This document shows, piece by piece, positions 1 through 9,871 of a DNA stretch of 33,835 nucleotides. Every line of letters starts with the position of its first letter. Within the stretch, counting starts at the first letter, position 1. The stretch comes from Candidatus Zambryskibacteria bacterium RIFCSPHIGHO2_01_FULL_43_25 (lineage in GTDB: Bacteria; Patescibacteriota; Minisyncoccia; Phycocordibacterales; Zambryskibacteraceae): NCBI GenBank assembly GCA_001823695.1, contig MHVD01000009.1, forward strand, positions 1-33,835. Reading direction: 5' to 3'. A model generated the notes under the pieces. That model worked only from the letters and a program-made list of their open reading frames with translations. It was not told the DNA's origin and did not search any database. A program made the position numbers and the translations under genes.

Positions 1-45
1 TCCAGTCGTTTACCACAACACACTACCACAATTAAATTTCATTTT

Positions 46-705
46 CTAATGCGCCAGTGTTATGGCTATTATTTTCTTGGTGCCGGCTTCTTTCAGCACC
101 CTTCGCGCTTCCTTAAGTGTCGCTCCGGTGGTTGTGACATCATCAATCAGTATTATATTTCTGCCTGCAATTTTCTGGCGGTTTTTTACGGCGAAACAAT
201 CCTTCAGGTTTTCCAGCCGTTTGCTTCGGCGAAGCGATGTCTGGGCGGGAGTGTCCTTTGTTTTTACAAGCGATTTTGTGTCTATTGAAAAATTATTGTT
301 TCCATCGGCTTTCAAAATTGCTTCTGCCAGCAACTGCGCCTGATTGAACCCGCGCTCGTGGTGTCTTTTGCCCGATTGTGGAATTGGCACAAGGATCGGC
401 GAATCAAACCTAGCCATCCCTTCAAATTCTCCCAAAATTCCAACAATTGCCTCCAGCATTACGCTTCCCGCCGCGCCGATAAGCTCCTCGTTCTTTCTGT
501 ATTTTATCTGCCATATAAGCTCGCGGGCAAAGGCGTTGCGGTAATTAAAAATCGGATAAATCCACCCGTCTTTCATTTCCGGCGATTCTTCCAAGCTGTG
601 GAGCTTGCCGGCTCGCGCCATTTCTTCCAATTCTTTCGCAAGTTTTCCCGGTGGAAACAGGAAGTCCCTGAAAGATTTGAAAACTAGAGCAATCCAGTTT
701 TTCAT
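46..705 (-). CDS. comF: ComF family phosphoribosyltransferase
   Basis: 219-aa ORF with PRPP-binding motif 'IILIDDVTTTGATLKEA' and ComF-like 'LVPIPQSGKRHHERGFNQAQLLA'. Confidence 0.88.
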   Translation of the reverse strand: MKNWIALVFKSFRDFLFPPGKLAKELEEMARAGKLHSLEESPEMKDGWIYPIFNYRNAFARELIWQIKYRKNEELIGAAGSVMLEAIVGILGEFEGMARFDSPILVPIPQSGKRHHERGFNQAQLLAEAILKADGNNNFSIDTKSLVKTKDTPAQTSLRRSKRLENLKDCFAVKNRQKIAGRNIILIDDVTTTGATLKEARRVLKEAGTKKIIAITLAH

Positions 706-760
706 AGTGCTATTCTACAAGATAAAACGGGCGCCGTGATATACTAAATGGAACTTTCGC

Positions 761-1879
761 ATGGATAATCCATTTTCAAAACTCTTCAAAAAGCAGGAAG
801 GCAGTGTTCTTGGCGTTGACATTGGGTCATCAGCCATTAAAGTCATTCAGCTCAAAAAGAAGGGCAGTAAGGCGATTCTTGAGACCTACGGGGAGCTGGC
901 GCTCGGTCCTTACGCCGGAGTGGAGATCGGGCAGGCGACAAATCTTTCTACGGACAAAATAGTAGAGGCGCTGTACGACCTAATGAGGGAAAAAGAGGTT
1001 AACCTGACCACCAACAAGTGCGGGATTTCAATTCCTTTTTCCTCAAGTCTGATGACCCTCATAGAAATGCCCAAGCTTTCATACAAACAGCTTGGGGCGA
1101 TGGTTCCGCTTGAAGCCAGAAAATATATTCCGGTTCCAATCTCGGAGGTTACGCTTGATTGGACAATAATTCCAAGAGACGAAAGGGAGGAGGAAGATCT
1201 TGAAGAAGACGAAGGTACAAAAATTACAAAGATTAAGAAGACCGACGTGCTCTTGGTTGCGATTCACAACGAGACCATTGCCAAGTATCAGGAAATTGTC
1301 AACAAAACCGGACTTGAAGCCAGTTTCTACGAAATAGAAATTTTCAGCACCATAAGGGCCCTGCTTGAGCAGGAGAAAACCCCGGTGATGATTTTTGATA
1401 TGGGCGCGGCCACGACCAAAATTTATATAGTAGAGAGGGGGGTGGTTAAGACATCGCACACAATAAACAGGGGCTCGCAGGATATCACAAGCATGATTTC
1501 CAAGTCTTTGGGTATTACTATGGCGGAGGCTGAAATTATGAAGAGAAGCGTCGGTGTCACCGAGTCAAACAGCGTAAATATAAAAGACGTAGTGCACTTG
1601 AGTCTTGATTATATTTTTTCGGAGGCCAACCAAGTGATACTCAACTTTGAGAGACGCTACCGCAAAACCATAGGAAAGATTCTTCTGGTCGGTGGCGGCT
1701 CAGCTCTCAAGGGTATTGCGCAGATTGCACAGGCGAGTTTCCAGACGGACGTTATTGCCGGCAATCCATTCACAAAGACGGAAGCCCCGGCGTTTCTGGA
1801 AGATATTTTGCGGGATACTGGTCCGGAGTTTGCCGTCTCTGTCGGCTTGGCTCTAAGGAGACTTCAGGAATTCGCCTGA
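761..1879 (+). CDS. pilM: Type IV pilus assembly protein PilM (actin-like ATPase)
   Basis: 'LGVDIGSSAIKVIQLKKKG', 'VMIFDMGAATTKIYIV', 'ILLVGGGSALKGI'; first gene of pilus operon. Confidence 0.93.
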   Translation: MDNPFSKLFKKQEGSVLGVDIGSSAIKVIQLKKKGSKAILETYGELALGPYAGVEIGQATNLSTDKIVEALYDLMREKEVNLTTNKCGISIPFSSSLMTLIEMPKLSYKQLGAMVPLEARKYIPVPISEVTLDWTIIPRDEREEEDLEEDEGTKITKIKKTDVLLVAIHNETIAKYQEIVNKTGLEASFYEIEIFSTIRALLEQEKTPVMIFDMGAATTKIYIVERGVVKTSHTINRGSQDITSMISKSLGITMAEAEIMKRSVGVTESNSVNIKDVVHLSLDYIFSEANQVILNFERRYRKTIGKILLVGGGSALKGIAQIAQASFQTDVIAGNPFTKTEAPAFLEDILRDTGPEFAVSVGLALRRLQEFA

Positions 1880-1971
1880 CCTGTGGATTAGAAAGCGATT
1901 GTCTTGCGCTTTGTAGTATAATTACCGCAGTGCAGAGAGTGTTAGTTTAGAGAAATTTATTGCATTTTTAA

Positions 1972-2640
1972 ATGGACCCAAAATTTCAATCTTCTTTCAT
2001 TCCCAGTAGATCAATGGTTGGCGGTAATTCTTCCGTGAATTATCCCAAACACTCCTCCGGACTGCTGTCTCTTATCGGAACAGCGATCTTTGTTCTTGCA
2101 GTCATTGCCTCGGTCGGCGTCTTTGTTTATGAAAAATATTTGGAGAGGAGAGTTACTGGCATGGAGTCGTCCCTCTCTGCCGCCAGAGAATCGCTCCAGC
2201 CCGACCTTATCAAAGAGCTGGTCAAAGAGGATTCAAGAATAGACTCGGCTTCGGAAATTGTTGACGGCCATGTTTCGCTGTCGGCCCTCTTTGCCCTTCT
2301 TGAGAAGTTGACTCTTCAATCAGTCAGATTTTCAAGTTTTTCTTTTGACACCTCGGACGTAAATAGCAAACTTGTTGACATCAACATGAAAGGGGAGGCG
2401 CTGACATACAAAAGCGTTGCTCTCCAGGAAAGCATATTCTCCGAAAACCCGAATATCATAAGCCCGCTGTTCTATGACTTGGATTTGAATGACGATGGGG
2501 ATGTTACTTTCAGCTTCAAGGCAAAAATTGACCCCGAGGCAATATCTTTTGTTAATCAGATTGAAGAAAGTAATCTGGAGCCAGCCGTGATAACCGGCGC
2601 TACAGCTAGCGGACCGGCGGCAAGCGAACCAAATCAATAA
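1972..2640 (+). CDS. PilN-like type IV pilus inner-membrane accessory protein
   Basis: Single N-terminal TM helix, position between pilM and a pilO-like ORF. Confidence 0.6.
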   Translation: MDPKFQSSFIPSRSMVGGNSSVNYPKHSSGLLSLIGTAIFVLAVIASVGVFVYEKYLERRVTGMESSLSAARESLQPDLIKELVKEDSRIDSASEIVDGHVSLSALFALLEKLTLQSVRFSSFSFDTSDVNSKLVDINMKGEALTYKSVALQESIFSENPNIISPLFYDLDLNDDGDVTFSFKAKIDPEAISFVNQIEESNLEPAVITGATASGPAASEPNQ

Positions 2641-2642
2641 TT

Positions 2643-3206
2643 ATGAAACTACTTTCACCACTGCTACTAATAGTAATCTCAATAGGGTTGTTTTATATGC
2701 ATATTGACCCTAGATACCAGAACGTTAAGTTGCTACAAGCCCAGGAGAATCAATATCAGGAAGCCCTAGACAAAGCGCGAGAGCTTTTAGTTGTTAGAGA
2801 CGAGTTGCTTACGAAATACAACAACCTGCCGCAAAGCGATCTGGAAAGACTAAATCGGGTTGTTCCCGATAAAGTAAACGGGGTTAAACTGGTTACCGAT
2901 ATAAACGAAATCGCTGGGAAATACAATATACCTATAAAATCCATCAAAGTCAGCGAGGAATTGATTGACAACAGCAATCAGATCGTGGACCCGGTAGCAG
3001 CTAAGCCGTTTCTGACAACCTCAATTGACTTTAAATTTTCCGCAGAATATGCCGACTTGGTAAGTTTCCTCAAAGACCTTGAGAAGAGTCTTCAGGTAGT
3101 TGACGTCAGGTCAGTCAGTTTTGGTGCTTTGACCGAGAAAAGCGGGCAGTATGACTACGATATTGCCATTCATACCTATTGGCTAAAGCCCATCGCGGCA
3201 AACTAA
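2643..3206 (+). CDS. PilO-like type IV pilus accessory protein
   Basis: N-terminal TM, coiled coil, PilO-like C-terminal region, operon position. Confidence 0.65.
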   Translation: MKLLSPLLLIVISIGLFYMHIDPRYQNVKLLQAQENQYQEALDKARELLVVRDELLTKYNNLPQSDLERLNRVVPDKVNGVKLVTDINEIAGKYNIPIKSIKVSEELIDNSNQIVDPVAAKPFLTTSIDFKFSAEYADLVSFLKDLEKSLQVVDVRSVSFGALTEKSGQYDYDIAIHTYWLKPIAAN

Positions 3207-3210
3207 AAAT

Positions 3211-3528
3211 ATGGAAAAAGGAGGAAAAAACAGAAAAGCTTTCACCTTGATAATCGTCATTATCGCCCTTTTGGCTTTTGCCTACTTTTATTTCTTCAAC
3301 TCGGAAGAAATCGTAGTGCCTTCGTTTGATGAATTTGGCAATCCGGTTGAGACGGCTGTGGTCGGTCAAGACCTCATCCAACTGCTAGACCAGATTCAGG
3401 GAGTTCAATTCGACGAAAGCTTATTCTCTTCGGCTGCGTTTAGAGTTCTCACTGATTATGCGATTGTTCTGACTCCGGAACCTGTTGGTCGGAACAACCC
3501 ATTCGCGGAAATCGGGCGGTCGCAATAA
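3211..3528 (+). CDS. Small membrane-anchored pilus operon protein, possibly PilP-like
   Basis: 105-aa ORF with one TM between pilO-like gene and pilB. Confidence 0.5.
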   Translation: MEKGGKNRKAFTLIIVIIALLAFAYFYFFNSEEIVVPSFDEFGNPVETAVVGQDLIQLLDQIQGVQFDESLFSSAAFRVLTDYAIVLTPEPVGRNNPFAEIGRSQ

Positions 3529-3571
3529 ACCTCCGGACTATTCTCTGACTCTCGGGTAACATATTTAATGT

Positions 3572-5353
3572 ATGAGCATTCTTGATATCCTTGTAGAAAA
3601 AAAGATAATTGCTCGTGAAGATGTTGATGAAATCATAGAAGAAGCTGACTCCGCGGGGGTTACCGAGGAGCAGGTGCTTCTGCGTCGCGGCATTGATCCG
3701 AAAGAAATCCTGAAAAGCAAAGGAGAGTATCTTGATATACCCACAAGGGAGCTTAAGGGCAAAGAAATACCCGGCAAAATTCTTGAGTATATTCCGGAAG
3801 AATCCGCCGCGCATTACCGTTTTGTGCCGATAGGGGTGAAGGACGGCGTTTTGGAAGTTGGTGTGGTTGAGCCGGACAACATTGAAGGGCGCGACGCACT
3901 CAATTTCATTTCTTCAAAAATCAATATGCCGTTCAAGATATTCCTGATATCTGAACAGGATTTTGAATCTGTTATTGCAATGTACAAGGGCCTCTCCGGA
4001 GAGGTGACCAAGGCGCTGTCGGAGCTTGAGGTTGAGCTAAAAGGCTCAAGGGACGAAGCCGCAGAAGGCGCCGAAGAAGAGGAAGATACGGCTGATTCGT
4101 CTCAAGCTGCGGCCGAGCTTGAAGCAGCCAGCGCTTCGGAAAAAGGAGGCAAAGAAGATGAGACCAAGATAATTGAAGATGCTCCAGTCACAAAAATCGT
4201 GGCGACAATTCTGCGCTATGCGACTGACGGCGATGCTTCAGACATTCACATAGAGCGGACGAGGGAGAACGTGAAAGTCAGGTTCAGAGTAGACGGTGTT
4301 TTGAACACCAGTCTTGTCCTGCCCGCCAAGATTCATTCGGCGGTTGTGGCTCGTATAAAAATTCTTTCAAATATGCGCTTGGACGAGAAACGCAAACCTC
4401 AAGACGGCCGATTCAGTGCCAAAATTGCAAACCACAAAATAGATTTTCGTGTCTCTAGCTTTCCGACGTACTTTGGAGAAAAGATTGCTATGCGTATTCT
4501 AGATCAGGAAAAAGGCCTAAAAAACCTAGACGATCTCGGCATATCGGAAAAAAATCTGAAATCCATAAGAAACGCGATAAAACATCCCTATGGCTTGATT
4601 CTAATCTCTGGTCCTACCGGCTCAGGCAAATCAACCACTCTCTATTCCATGCTAAACGAAGTTGATAGGGAGCATAAGAATGTGCTTTCTCTTGAAGACC
4701 CTATTGAATACAACATTGAAGGCATGAGTCAGTCACAGGTCCGTCCGGAGATTGGCTACACATTTGCCAACGGTTTGCGCACTACCTTAAGGCAGGACCC
4801 TGATATCATAATGGTCGGCGAGATCAGAGACAAAGAAACGGCCCAGCTTGCCATCCAGGCGGCGTTGACAGGCCACCTGGTGCTCTCTACTGTTCACACC
4901 AATGATGCCATTGGTGTAATTCCTCGTCTTATAGACATGGGTGTTGACCCGTATCTAATTGCGCCCACTCTTATACTGGCCATTGCTCAAAGACTGGTAA
5001 GAAAGTTATGTCCCGATGGCGGCAAACCGATACCGGTTGATGGAAGCATAGAGCTGATGATCCAGAGACAATTCGCGGATTTGCCCGAGAAATTCAGGAA
5101 AGAGATAAAATTCGGCAAAGAAGTGTACGAAATTTCTCCCACTGAAGATTGTCCCAACGGTACGAGAGGAAGAATGGCGGTGATGGAGGTTCTTGAGATG
5201 GACAGAGATATAGAACAGGTAATCCTTCGCGGCGGTACTGAAATGGAGCTTGCAAAAATGGCCAGAGAGAAGGGAATGATCAGCATGAAAGAAGACGCCA
5301 TTCTCAAGGTCTTCCAGAGGGTAATTCCTTTTGAAGAAATTGCCACATTATAA
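3572..5353 (+). CDS. pilB: Type IV pilus extension ATPase PilB/GspE
   Basis: Walker A 'GPTGSGKSTTLYSML', Asp box, 'LRQDPDIIMVGEIRD', N-terminal MshEN-like domain. Confidence 0.95.
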   Translation: MSILDILVEKKIIAREDVDEIIEEADSAGVTEEQVLLRRGIDPKEILKSKGEYLDIPTRELKGKEIPGKILEYIPEESAAHYRFVPIGVKDGVLEVGVVEPDNIEGRDALNFISSKINMPFKIFLISEQDFESVIAMYKGLSGEVTKALSELEVELKGSRDEAAEGAEEEEDTADSSQAAAELEAASASEKGGKEDETKIIEDAPVTKIVATILRYATDGDASDIHIERTRENVKVRFRVDGVLNTSLVLPAKIHSAVVARIKILSNMRLDEKRKPQDGRFSAKIANHKIDFRVSSFPTYFGEKIAMRILDQEKGLKNLDDLGISEKNLKSIRNAIKHPYGLILISGPTGSGKSTTLYSMLNEVDREHKNVLSLEDPIEYNIEGMSQSQVRPEIGYTFANGLRTTLRQDPDIIMVGEIRDKETAQLAIQAALTGHLVLSTVHTNDAIGVIPRLIDMGVDPYLIAPTLILAIAQRLVRKLCPDGGKPIPVDGSIELMIQRQFADLPEKFRKEIKFGKEVYEISPTEDCPNGTRGRMAVMEVLEMDRDIEQVILRGGTEMELAKMAREKGMISMKEDAILKVFQRVIPFEEIATL

Positions 5354-5399
5354 AGAAATGCTTTGTGGTTATGGGGTTTAATTTTGTATAATACTCAAT

Positions 5400-5795
5400 A
5401 TGAATAAAGAAGGTAAACCGACGGTTCTTATAGTTGATGACGATAAATTCTTGCTGGAGATGTATTCCACAAAATTTAAGAATCTCGGTTATGAAGTTTG
5501 CGCCATAACAAACGCTCAAGAAGCTCTTGTCAAAATTCGCGAGGGCATTTCTCTGGACGCCATACTGCTTGACATAATAATGCCCAACATGGACGGCATG
5601 GAATTTTTGGAAACTTTGCGCAAGGAAAAATTGGCTGATTCAAGCGCTATAATAATGCTGACTAACGAGACCGACCCGAACAAGATTGATAGAGCGAAGA
5701 GCTTGGGCGTAGCTGGCTATATTGTTAAGGCGACAACAATTCCTTCTCAGGTTGTGGAGGAGGTTGAAAAAATTTTGAAAAGCAAAAAAATATAA
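5400..5795 (+). CDS. Single-domain CheY-like response regulator
   Basis: 'VLIVDDDKFLLEMY', 'DAILLDIIMPNMDGMEFL', 'GYIVKAT'. Confidence 0.92.
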   Translation: MNKEGKPTVLIVDDDKFLLEMYSTKFKNLGYEVCAITNAQEALVKIREGISLDAILLDIIMPNMDGMEFLETLRKEKLADSSAIIMLTNETDPNKIDRAKSLGVAGYIVKATTIPSQVVEEVEKILKSKKI

Positions 5796-5797
5796 AT

Positions 5798-6859
5798 ATG
5801 GATAATGCAAAAGAATTACTTGCCGATTTAGTTGGAACCGTGGTCAAAGAGGGAGGATCAGATATTCACTTGTCTGAAGACAGAATCCCGACGATAAGAG
5901 TATCAAGTTTTCTGATACCTCTGGTGAAGAAACAACCCCTGACGAAGGGACAGGTTGATAATATTATATCAATACTTATTCCGCCCAAAATCAAAGAAGA
6001 GCTTGAAATCAAGAAGGAAGTTGACTTTGGCTACGCTTACGGTGATGTTAGGTTTAGGGGCAGTATTTATCACCGAATGAGTAAAAAGGCGATTGCCCTG
6101 CGTCTAATTCCAAAGCGGATAAGAACTCTGGAAGAACTTAATCTGCCCGATATTTTGGCTTCATTTGCCAGAAGACAGCAGGGCTTTTTCCTCTGTGTCG
6201 GACCGGTTGGCCAAGGCAAAAGCACAACCCTCGCCAGTCTGATAGAACTTATAAATCAGGAGAGACTTGAGCATATTGTGACTATTGAAGAGCCGATTGA
6301 ATATGTTTTTGAGCCGAAGAAGTCAATTATTGACCAAAGGGAGGTGAAAATTGATACCCGAGGTTTTCATTCTGGGCTCTGGAGCGTTTTCCGCCAGGAC
6401 GTGGATGTTCTGATGATAGGTGAAATGCGCGACCCGGAAACCATTTCAACTGCGGTAACGGCCGCAGAGACCGGACACTTGGTTTTCTCCACGCTTCATA
6501 CAAACAGCGCCGCGCAGACGATTGACAGAATAATAGACTCTTTCCCATCCGACCAGCAGGCACAAATCAGAATTCAGTTGGGCGGTAGTTTGGCGGCCAT
6601 ATTCTCCCAGAGACTTGTTCCGAGGATCTCCGGAGGCCTCATACCGGCTTACGAGCTGCTTATAAACAATAACGCGGTTGCCAACCTTATACGCGACAAG
6701 AGGACCCACGAAATAAATTCAGTCATCGAGACAAGCTCAAAGGACGGTATGATTGACTTAAACCAGTCGCTGGCGTCCCTAGTCAGAGCCGGAGAAATAA
6801 CCGTGGAAAACGCCTTCCTCTATTCGATTAATCCGAAAACTTTAGAAAAGTTAATTTAG
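5798..6859 (+). CDS. pilT: Type IV pilus retraction ATPase PilT
   Basis: 'GPVGQGKSTTLASLIELIN', 'FRQDVDVLMIGEMRDPETISTAVTAAETGHLVFSTLHTNSAAQTIDRIID'. Confidence 0.93.
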   Translation: MDNAKELLADLVGTVVKEGGSDIHLSEDRIPTIRVSSFLIPLVKKQPLTKGQVDNIISILIPPKIKEELEIKKEVDFGYAYGDVRFRGSIYHRMSKKAIALRLIPKRIRTLEELNLPDILASFARRQQGFFLCVGPVGQGKSTTLASLIELINQERLEHIVTIEEPIEYVFEPKKSIIDQREVKIDTRGFHSGLWSVFRQDVDVLMIGEMRDPETISTAVTAAETGHLVFSTLHTNSAAQTIDRIIDSFPSDQQAQIRIQLGGSLAAIFSQRLVPRISGGLIPAYELLINNNAVANLIRDKRTHEINSVIETSSKDGMIDLNQSLASLVRAGEITVENAFLYSINPKTLEKLI

Positions 6860-6865
6860 AAAAAA

Positions 6866-8074
6866 ATGCTTTTTGGGTACAAAGCGATAGATCAAAACGG
6901 GGAAAGCAAGGAGGGCTCTATAGAAGCCGTGAGTATTGACGTTGCCATTAACTCTCTTCAGAAAAGAGGCCTGATCCTCTCCTCAATAGATCCAATAGAG
7001 GATAAGAGCATAAGGAAACGGTTTTTCTTCGGGCGCAAAGTTCCTGGAAAGGATGTTGTTATTCTTTCGAGACAGCTTTCAACTCTGTTTGATGCTCAAG
7101 TCTCGGCACTGCGGATTTTTAAACTGATTTCTGCCGAAACTGAAAATCCGATACTGCGCAGAAGCCTTACTGAAGTAGCCGATGATATCCAAGGAGGAAG
7201 TTCAATATCAAAAGCTCTTTCAAAACACCCTAAAATATTCTCCGATTTTTATGTCAGCATGGTTAGGGCGGGCGAAGAAACCGGCAAACTCAACGACAGC
7301 TTCAATTTCCTGGCCGACTATCTTGACCGCAACTATGAAGTTATTTCTAAAACCAAAAATGCCTTAATTTATCCGGCTTTTGTCTTAACTGTTTTTATTG
7401 GTGTAATGGTATTGATGTTTACGATGATTGTGCCGAAAATTGCCGCCATTTTGGTTGATTCCGGACAGGAACTGCCGTTTTACACCAAAATAGTCATAGG
7501 CATAAGCAGTTTCTTGGTGGATTATGGAGTTTTTCTGGCCACCGCCCTGGTAATAGCCGTCTTTTTCCTCGTAAGATACAGCCGTACGGAAGAAGGCAAA
7601 TTCGCCTTAGATAATTTCAGAATGCAGATTCCGGTTGTCGGAAACCTCTACAGAAAACTCTACCTTTCCATTATCGCTGACAATATGCACACAATGGTGC
7701 TTTCGGGTATTCCGATGTTGCGGGCGATTGAAATAACCTCTTCTGTCGTCGGCAGTAGAATATACAAGCAGCTGTTAAACGAGAGTCTTATTGCTGTAAA
7801 AGGCGGGAGCTCGCTCTCCGCGTCGCTGTCCCAATATCCCGAAATCCCGGGAATTCTGGTGCAAATGATAAAAGTCGGAGAAGAGACCGGCGAATTGGGC
7901 AGTATTCTTGAAACCATGGCCAAATTCTACCAGCGGGAGGTTGTAAATGCGGTTGACACTCTAGTCGGCCTTATAGAGCCGATAATGATTGTGGCCTTGG
8001 GCTTGGGGGTAGGAATACTCTTGGCCTCGGTACTTTTGCCTATATACAATATCGCCTCAACGGCTGGAATTTAA
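6866..8074 (+). CDS. pilC: Type IV pilus inner-membrane platform protein PilC/GspF
   Basis: 402 aa, two GspF repeats, 'GEETGKL'/'GEETGELGSILETMAKFYQREV'. Confidence 0.94.
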   Translation: MLFGYKAIDQNGESKEGSIEAVSIDVAINSLQKRGLILSSIDPIEDKSIRKRFFFGRKVPGKDVVILSRQLSTLFDAQVSALRIFKLISAETENPILRRSLTEVADDIQGGSSISKALSKHPKIFSDFYVSMVRAGEETGKLNDSFNFLADYLDRNYEVISKTKNALIYPAFVLTVFIGVMVLMFTMIVPKIAAILVDSGQELPFYTKIVIGISSFLVDYGVFLATALVIAVFFLVRYSRTEEGKFALDNFRMQIPVVGNLYRKLYLSIIADNMHTMVLSGIPMLRAIEITSSVVGSRIYKQLLNESLIAVKGGSSLSASLSQYPEIPGILVQMIKVGEETGELGSILETMAKFYQREVVNAVDTLVGLIEPIMIVALGLGVGILLASVLLPIYNIASTAGI

Positions 8075-8210
8075 CCACAAATGCCTCCCTTATCCACAGC
8101 CGTGGCTCCTAGTGGTGTTTTTGCCTTATTTGGGGGTATAATGTATGTACTCGTTTGAGAAAACGACTGCCCGAATGGGTAAGAAATTTAATAGTAATTT
8201 TAAGCTTAAA

Positions 8211-8636
8211 ATGAATCTTAGAAAAGGTTTTACGCTCATAGAGCTTTTGGTGGTTATAGCCATCATCGGCATCCTTTCTTCAGTTGTGTTGGCAAGTCTC
8301 AACAAAGCCAGAGAAAAGGGAGCTGATGCGGCGGTCAAATCTAACCTAGCCAATGTTCGAGCTCAAGCGGAGCTTGTTTATGACGACACGATACCGAATA
8401 CTTATTTGAATGTTTGTGCCAATCCGACTGTAATGAATGCCAAGGCGGCGGCTGAAGCCGCAGGCGGCGCTGTGGGAATTTGCAACAATACCGCAACTGG
8501 TTGGGCTCTGTCTGTTCAGATGAAATCGCAGGGCTTGTTTGGTGCAGGTTCTTTAACGGACTACTGGTGTGTTGATGGGGGTGGGAAGTCAGAGTTAAAC
8601 GACAATCAGCTGGGCGCTGGTGTGACTGCTTGTTAG
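8211..8636 (+). CDS. Type IV pilin 1
   Basis: '[31 protein letters not shown]'; start moved to 8211 because a TATAAT at 8137-8142 abuts the first ATG. Confidence 0.88.
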   Translation: MNLRKGFTLIELLVVIAIIGILSSVVLASLNKAREKGADAAVKSNLANVRAQAELVYDDTIPNTYLNVCANPTVMNAKAAAEAAGGAVGICNNTATGWALSVQMKSQGLFGAGSLTDYWCVDGGGKSELNDNQLGAGVTAC

Positions 8637-8652
8637 TATCTCGCGAAGTTTA

Positions 8653-8685
8653 AAGAAAACCCCCTGTGCACAAGGGGGTTTTCTT
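8653..8685 (+). terminator. Rho-independent terminator after pilin 1
   Basis: 12-bp perfect stem AAGAAAACCCCC / GGGGGTTTTCTT with loop TGTGCACAA. Confidence 0.85.
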
Positions 8686-8755
8686 GTTTCAGCTGTTCTT
8701 ATATGCTTACTGTAGGCCTACCACTAAGCGCTACCGCATTTTGGGCCGTCCCTCA

Positions 8756-9217
8756 ATGATATTTACTCGTCTTAGCAATAGAGGCTTCACTCTGATAGAG
8801 CTTCTGGTTGTGATTGCCATTATCGGCATACTGTCGTCTATAGTTTTGTCCAGCCTGAACGACGCTAGGAATAAAGCAGGAAACGCCGCTGTCAAATCAA
8901 ATCTGGCAAACATCAGAGTCCAGGCCGCGCTCTATTATGACAGCAATAATACCTATGGGTCTTATGCCTTTAGTCCGTGCCCGATATCAGGCACGGGGTC
9001 GGTGTTCCACGACCCGAATATATTGGACGCAATAAGTTCTGCCAAGACTGCGGGCGGAGACACGACAAATCTAAACAGGTGCTTTGCAAACGCCTCTGGT
9101 TGGGCGGTGTCGGTTCCCTTGAAGAAGAAAGAGGGTCTTTTTGGGCACTGGTGTGTTGACGCCAACGGCGCTTCAATGGGAAGGGCAAGTGCGATTACTA
9201 TTGCATCCTGCCAGTAA
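8756..9217 (+). CDS. Type IV pilin 2
   Basis: '[35 protein letters not shown]', C-terminal 'WAVSVPLK...WCVD'. Confidence 0.87.
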   Translation: MIFTRLSNRGFTLIELLVVIAIIGILSSIVLSSLNDARNKAGNAAVKSNLANIRVQAALYYDSNNTYGSYAFSPCPISGTGSVFHDPNILDAISSAKTAGGDTTNLNRCFANASGWAVSVPLKKKEGLFGHWCVDANGASMGRASAITIASCQ

Positions 9218-9235
9218 TAATTTATTATTAGTTTT

Positions 9236-9706
9236 ATGAAAAGAACAATGAAAATCAGAGGTTTCACTTTAATAGAGCTTTTGGTGGTTATAGCCATCAT
9301 CGGCATTCTTTCTTCCGTTGTATTGGCAAGTCTCAATACTGCCAGAGCGAAAGGCGCAGATGCGGCCATAAAGTCAAATTTGGCCAATATCAGGCCTCAA
9401 GCAGAAATATTGTTTGATAGTAACGGCAATTATGGCGCTGACGCAGACAATGATTGTGCCACTGTTGATAGTTTGTTTGTTGATTCGGTAGTTTCCAGTC
9501 AGATTGCTGGCGCTGTTAATGCAAGCGGTGGTAGTGCTACCTGCTATTCTGATGATGGTGTTGTTGGTGCCGGCTCGGCGGCAAGCTCTTGGGCGGTTTC
9601 CGTGCCGCTCAAAACCAACCCGGCCAACAGCTGGTGTGTGGATTCTTCGGGGATTTCGGCTTCCGGTACTGCCGCTGTTTCATCTAACGTTGTTTCTTGC
9701 CAGTAA
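9236..9706 (+). CDS. Type IV pilin 3
   Basis: '[46 protein letters not shown]'. Confidence 0.88.
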   Translation: MKRTMKIRGFTLIELLVVIAIIGILSSVVLASLNTARAKGADAAIKSNLANIRPQAEILFDSNGNYGADADNDCATVDSLFVDSVVSSQIAGAVNASGGSATCYSDDGVVGAGSAASSWAVSVPLKTNPANSWCVDSSGISASGTAAVSSNVVSCQ

Positions 9707-9726
9707 AACAAAAAACATAAACTACA

Positions 9727-9770
9727 ACAAATTACTGCGTCCCGCTAAGAGACGCGGTAATTTGTTTTTG
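9727..9770 (+). terminator. Rho-independent terminator after pilin 3
   Basis: ACAAATTACTGCGTC ... GACGCGGTAATTTGT stem followed by TTTTTG. Confidence 0.88.
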
Positions 9771-9871
9771 TGTGCCGCCTACTTGTTTTTAAGTTTTGTA
9801 AATCTAGGGTTATTTGGAGGGCTGTAAGTTATCAGTTAGATTACGAAGCAAACTTCCGTATAATTATATAG

